A stretch of DNA of 64,000 bases from Dicyema japonicum (Eukaryota; Dicyemida; Rhombozoa; Dicyemidae): the NCBI GenBank assembly GCA_011109175.1, contig RDEW01000026.1, forward strand, positions 214,761-278,760. Reading direction: 5' to 3'. Of this stretch, positions 59,919 to 64,000 are shown one piece after another. Both the position numbers and the translations under genes were made by a program. Position 1 is the stretch's first letter; every line of letters starts with the position of its first letter. The notes under the pieces are model-generated. The model saw nothing but the letters and a program-made list of their open reading frames with translations, was not told where the DNA came from and made no database searches.

Positions 59919-60205
59919 TCACGAGAGCCATAATATTTATAGCTCCGCATAAGCAGGACACACACTTTATTTAAGTAAAGAACAGTTAATTTTAACTAAT
60001 CGTAAAATGATCTTCACTTCTTTCTTTCTTTTTCTTGTGTGTGGGTCCTTTCTAGACAATCTAGTTCCGCAGTGAGTATCCACTGATGACGGCGTCAATC
60101 GTCAAACCCTTTTGGCATCGTAGATGCGTAGAACCTTCCACAGCAGCGGGAACCGAATCCGTAACCTAAATCACTTTAGCCCGACACCTAACCACTATCC
60201 GACTT
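59919..60205 (-). repeat. tRNA-derived SINE, near full length
   Basis: Complement of the 34423-34722 copy over its whole length. It reads, on its own strand, from a tRNA-like head (TTAGGTGTCGGGCTAAAGTG; B box GATTCGGTTCCC) through AGTGAGTATCCACTG-complement text to CTCCGCATAAGCAG and the tail AGCTATAAATATTATGGCTC shared with the LINE at 3470. Confidence 0.78.
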
Positions 60206-60250
60206 CTATTGAAAATTCTTAAAATGGGCCAGTCAACCGAGCTGCCCCCT

Positions 60251-60649
60251 GTTATTTTTAATTCATTTGAATTGTGACAAAATCACACATTTTACCCATT
60301 TCCAACAATTGAAGCATTTTTTTTCATTCTATCACTTACATTTTTCCACATTATCGATTCCTGATAAAATTTAGATTTGATGTATTGATACTGAACTAAA
60401 AAATTAGTATATTTTAATTGATCTGTTTAGTGTCAAAATCACCTATTTGACAAATTTCCGAACATTTAAGTATCTTTTAAATATATAATAGTTACATTTG
60501 TCAATCATCCATTCCTGTTAAGATTTTAGCTATTATCTTTTGATACTGAACTAGGAAATTCGTTTATTTTTAATTCATTTAATTGTTGGAAAATTCATCA
60601 TTTTCAAAATTTTCGTCAATTTGAAACATCATTTTTCATTCCATTACCT
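60251..60649. repeat. tandem repeat, unit about 155 bp, 2.6 copies
   Basis: Units begin at about 60252, 60408 and 60562. Shared landmarks: TATTTTTAATTCATTTGAAT, CAAAATCACnnATTT, CATT(C/T)CTGnTAAnATTT and TTTGATACTGAACTAnnAAATT. The copies have diverged substantially. The array lies between the SINE and the RLE-type N-terminal fragment. Confidence 0.7.
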
Positions 60650-60654
60650 GTTTT

Positions 60655-61090
60655 TCGACATGACCGCGATGGGGGCGGACCCCACCTTCGAGTTTTTTGA
60701 AGGCCTTGAAAAGAAGCTCCCTTGCGTGAAGAAGAATATCTCCGTTCAAAATACGCATAACCAGTTTTGTAATTGATTTGACAAGGTTGCAGCCAGTCTC
60801 TGCAGTAGCCCCCGCCGTAAAATCCTTGATGTGACCTGGCCGCAAGCCATCGAAACCACCACTGCTACTCGCCGTAAACGATGAAATATCGCGAGCACTT
60901 CGCATTTGGTGACGGTCGCCCTTGGCAAATTTCCCGGAAGCACGAATGGGCGGTAGTCTGCTGAAAAAAATGGATGTTTTCGTCTGAGTAGTTCAAACAC
61001 CTCAAGCGTCGTAGCCATGAAAGCATCGTCGCTGGAAATGGCGCCTTCAAAAAGTTTACGATTTTCTCTCTCCAAGTTTGTCCGGGCCAT
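60655..61090 (-). mobile_element. RLE-type LINE, N-terminal RT fragment
   Basis: Minus strand: MARTNLERENRKLFEGAIS, DYRPFVLPGNLPRATVTKCE, then in another frame TASSSGGFDGLRPGHIKDF, ARELLFKAFKKLEGGVRP. SGGFDGLRPxH and KKxGGVRP are typical of the start of the RT region in this LINE type. It breaks at GGVRP where the RT palm should follow. This end is normally lost by 5' truncation. Confidence 0.75.
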
Positions 61091-61651
61091 TCAAAAAAAC
61101 TGGAGGATTGGAATCAGGATGTTTGGTTTCATGACTTCTTTCTTGGTGAGAGACTGGAAATAGAAAATCTGGATGTTCTTTTTCAGGTTTGAGGAAAGGG
61201 AGTTGGGATCCTGATTTGAATCTTCCTGGCTTTCCTTAGATCCGACAAGAAGAGCAAGAGGTGTCCATATCATTGAAGTCTAGAAGCTCATTCGGTTAGA
61301 CGTGTCGTTTGGAATGATCGTCTGAGTTTTCCGACAGGTGTCCATGCAGACACTGCAGTTCCACAGGCAGAGCGAGCATGCAGCCCGCAGAGACATCTTT
61401 ATGCATCCGAGGTGGAAAAAGTCAGAAAAGTCCATATTTGCGTGCATTAGTATAACCGCATGAAGAGCATGTAGTGTCCAGTCTCTTGGGTGTAATATGT
61501 GTTGCTCCATTATATAAACGACGCTCCATGACGAGACAATTACGCACCACAAGACAACCACGTTAATAACTTATTAACACATTTAATTTATTTAATTAAA
61601 AAATGAGTAAAATATTATATTCATCTTCCATTAGGATAAATTCCTTTTAAA
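61091..61651 (-). other. possible upstream part of the RLE-type LINE
   Basis: Minus-strand frames (61561-61280, with several Cys/His; 61273-61091) match nothing I recognise. The Cys-rich text could be an N-terminal zinc-finger region of the LINE, but no standard finger spacing is evident. Confidence 0.25.
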
Positions 61652-61733
61652 GCCAACATGGCCGAGCGGTCTAAGGCGGCAGCTTAAGGTGCTGTTATCT
61701 TCGGATGCGTGGGTTCGAATCCCACTGTTGGTA
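61652..61733 (+). tRNA. tRNA-Leu (anticodon AAG)
   Basis: An 82-nt tRNA with a long variable arm. Acceptor arms GCCAACA and TGTTGGT pair; A box TGGCCGAGCGGTCTAAGG; anticodon loop TTAAGGT closed by GCAGC/GCTGT, giving anticodon AAG (reads CUU, and CUC if A34 is modified); B box GGTTCGAATCC. No intron. A T-run (61734-61741) follows as Pol III terminator. Confidence 0.95.
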
Positions 61734-61741
61734 TTTTTTTT
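61734..61741 (+). terminator. Pol III T-run terminator
   Basis: Run of T immediately after the tRNA-Leu discriminator base. Confidence 0.75.
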
Positions 61742-61794
61742 CTTTTGATCATAGATTTAAAAATTAAATTCGTCGATAAATAACAATTGTAAGA

Positions 61795-62080
61795 TATCAG
61801 CTTTTTTGAGTGTATCAGAAGTCGCAGTTTCTTGATGAAACGAAACGATTTCCTCACTTATTCCTCCTATTGTCTCAACCATTATGCTGAACCAGTCTAA
61901 ACACTTTAATATTCTTCCTTTGTCTTTGTCAGCTTTTCCTCGGAGTACAGCGTGTCTACCGAGCGCGCTCGATGATGTTGGAAATACAAAGGGAGTAAAT
62001 GTAAGTAGCAACACATACCAATGTCTTTTCCGTCCGGCTGTTTTCCGTCTCCTCTGATCAGTCCGACTCGTTACAATATG
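61795..62080 (-). mobile_element. RLE-type LINE, 3'-end fragment
   Basis: Minus strand includes RRRKTAGRKRHWYVLLLT, VLRGKADKDKGRILKCLDWF and VETIGGISEEIVSF, parallel to 4070-4440 and 42-270. Begins about 60 bp after the tRNA gene. The PD endonuclease core is lost. Confidence 0.65.
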
Positions 62081-62289
62081 AAGCGGTACGATCACAAATC
62101 CGTGTAAATTTATAATAATTATAATGAAAAAAATTTTATTATCGAAAAATAACAAACCAGGTTACTTATACCTTCCTTAGTGAAGATCCTGTTTGATATT
62201 ATTCTCTACACTTAAAGTTGCACCAAAGTAAAAGTCATCAATATGTTCGCTAGTCTTATATTTTGCATCACGAAGTACATGTTATTACT

Positions 62290-62945
62290 TATGTGATGAC
62301 TAGGGAGATTTATTTTGACTTTATAAATACGAATTTTAGAAAAATGATTTATTGACTTTAAAAATTAAAAATTTCGACCATTTTTGATGAAAAATTTTTT
62401 TAGAAAATTTTTTTAATATAAAAGCTCCTAATCAAAAAATTTATTAAAATATAGAATAATGTAATTGAAAACCTTTTCAGATTAAAATTTCGGTCTAGAT
62501 TTCAGATACTTCTTAATTCCACATAAATCGATACAGATATACAATTTTTCAATATGCTAGCAGCGTCTTATACGGTTAAACGCATACCTTTGGCATAAAT
62601 TTTCTACACTTTTATATAGAAGGAAGTCGATGTGCAATACACAAACAAGTTTGTAAAGTTTAATGTTCAACTTATGCAAAGAAAATCATATTCGAGTGAA
62701 CATTAGTGGCCTCATTAATCCTATGGTTAATAGATGGAATGAAAATCACACTGACATCTGTAAAATAGTAATAAAATGATAAACCTGCTAATTTGAAAAT
62801 TTTTAGACGAACATTTTAATAAAAAAAGTAAAAAGTCTCCAGGATATTTTCTAACAACAGTCATCACAATTTTAAAGAGCTCCCAGGTTGAACGATACAT
62901 GACAGTTGATGACATGTCAGTATTTTTACAAAAACTCTAAATATA
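62290..62945 (-). repeat. AT-rich module shared with 52716-53340
   Basis: Complement of the module described at 52716-53340, including a 27-nt GT...ACAG intron-like segment near 62760-62790. The minus-strand frame 62915-62727 (STWELFKIVMTVVRKYPGDF) is the counterpart of VENVKIIIRKYPAEYS. Begins ATGACTAGGGAGATTT, like 7218 and about 52677. Confidence 0.5.
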
Positions 62946-63079
62946 ATACAAAATTATAATCAATTTTTTGAAACTTTATCATTGATCTTAGCAATCCACA
63001 TTGGAAATATAATCTTAACTTTTAGCATTAACTTTGTCATTAAAACGATAAAGTAAATGAATTTAAAATAATAATAACG

Positions 63080-63985
63080 AGTAAATTAACTAATTAAGCG
63101 TATTTTGATCCAGATTGTTGGTAATCCCTCTTCTCTTAGAAGAAGAGTGTGCCATAACCTCCCTGTTACTCCGCATCTCCAAATCAGATTCTTCAAAATA
63201 TCTCCGTTAGATTCCAGTGGGCTGTCCTCACGGCATGCCAGTTCCACAAGTTGGGAGGTAGCAGAGGCGTACTCTTCATTGTATACCCTCATCCTATGCT
63301 TATGTTCAATGAGCATACTTTCGAGCGTTCTCTTCAGCACAACCGATTGGATGTAAGTCCTCGTTGATTCCAATGATTTTTGAAGCATCTTGAGACAACT
63401 CCATCCCATGTCAAAACCACTGGAATAATCTTCACTTGGCATTCATAGAGCAGCGAAAGTTCATTTGCTAGCAAGTCATATTTGTGAAGTTTCTCAACTT
63501 CAACTTGCTTTAGTCGGTCTTGTGAGGTAATCCACACTTCAATTAAAGTTATTTCCTTCTTTGTTTTGTCATACACAAAAATATCAGGTTTATTGTATTG
63601 GACTTTTGTTTCTGTCAAAATCGACGTGTCAACTCTAATTTCGACATTTTGATTGGTCAATATTGACTGAACCGAATGTCTTTTCAATTTCCTGCTTCTT
63701 TTGATTCCATAAATTCGACAAAGATGAAGATGGATGCACTTTACCACTTCATTATGTCTTCGGAGATAATCACTATTTAGCATTTTTCCACACTGAGTGG
63801 CCAAATGATCGACAGTTTTCTGCTTTTTTGCAATGGTTGCAAAATGACCACGTGTGTGCAAAAAACAAATTCCTATCTTGCAAAAGACAGTACAATGCTT
63901 CGCTCCGTGGGCCGTTATTTCCTTTGGATACCCATTCTGAGGAAGTATATAGGTCGACATTTGTTTCATCAATACATTTGAACAT
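63080..63985 (-). mobile_element. RLE-type LINE of a second clade, C-terminal endonuclease
   Basis: Minus frame 63972-63334: HTRGHFATIAKK, VDHLATQCGKMLNSDYLRRH (the H...C end of a CCHC knuckle and its helix), QYNKPDIFVYDKTKKEITLI followed by Glu (the (K/R)PD-x14-E core) and KYDLLANELSLLYECQVKII. This is a restriction-like endonuclease quite unlike the KRPDGMTIF family elsewhere in the window. A frameshift near 63400 moves the C-terminus into another frame (SLESTRTYIQSVVLKRTLES). The RT would lie beyond the window edge. A 3'-end relative is at 4676-4885. Confidence 0.78.
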
Positions 63986-64000
63986 AATTGAGTGTAGTGT

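Overview
The window is eukaryotic, AT-rich and crowded with decayed retrotransposons. Its host genes carry extraordinarily short GT...AG introns, mostly 20-27 nt. I reconstructed such introns in the SWR1-family gene, the dynein gene and the CAF1 gene. Tiny spliceosomal introns, an outer-arm ciliary dynein, a small heat-shock protein with two alpha-crystallin domains (an arrangement known in flatworms) and animal-type LINEs together suggest a dicyemid mesozoan or another reduced lophotrochozoan. That assignment is inference; no taxon marker is present.

Layout. 1-9.8 kb: a small heat-shock gene (minus strand, 1.06-1.96 kb), then repeats. These include a 3,036-bp hAT element (3146-6181) with intact terminal inverted repeats and a perfect 8-bp target-site duplication; it carries fragments of four retrotransposon types. 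9.86-15.06 kb: a multi-exon SRCAP/p400/Domino-like gene (plus strand) whose first ATPase lobe is absent and whose second lobe lacks the HRIGQ arginine motif. 15.1-19.0 kb: a decayed AP-endonuclease (APE) LINE and a longer LINE with a restriction-like endonuclease (RLE). 19.1-34.3 kb: one axonemal dynein heavy-chain gene (minus strand), with no mobile element recognised inside it. 34.4-46.2 kb: a SINE, a broken hAT transposase and a stack of APE-type LINEs. 46.26 kb: a single-unit ubiquitin gene. 46.6-56.1 kb: more LINEs. 56.46-57.42 kb: a CAF1/CNOT7-type deadenylase gene with tiny introns. 57.5-64 kb: RLE-type LINE pieces, an APE fragment, a SINE, a tandem repeat of about 155 bp and a tRNA-Leu(AAG).

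The mobile fraction contains: (i) APE-type LINEs with, in order, a 2A-like motif, an APE domain, an RT with YADD, and a 3' end where a conserved stem-loop overlaps the Gly-Ile-Thr-stop end of the ORF; (ii) two kinds of RLE-type LINEs; (iii) an RTE/CR1-like LINE; (iv) a tRNA-derived SINE that shares its 3' tail with (iii); (v) hAT DNA transposons. Nearly all copies are 5'-truncated, internally deleted or frameshifted.

The most notable signals are the SWR1-family protein apparently turned into a pseudo-ATPase, and the LINE 3' hairpin whose stem is held by compensatory changes across at least eight copies.
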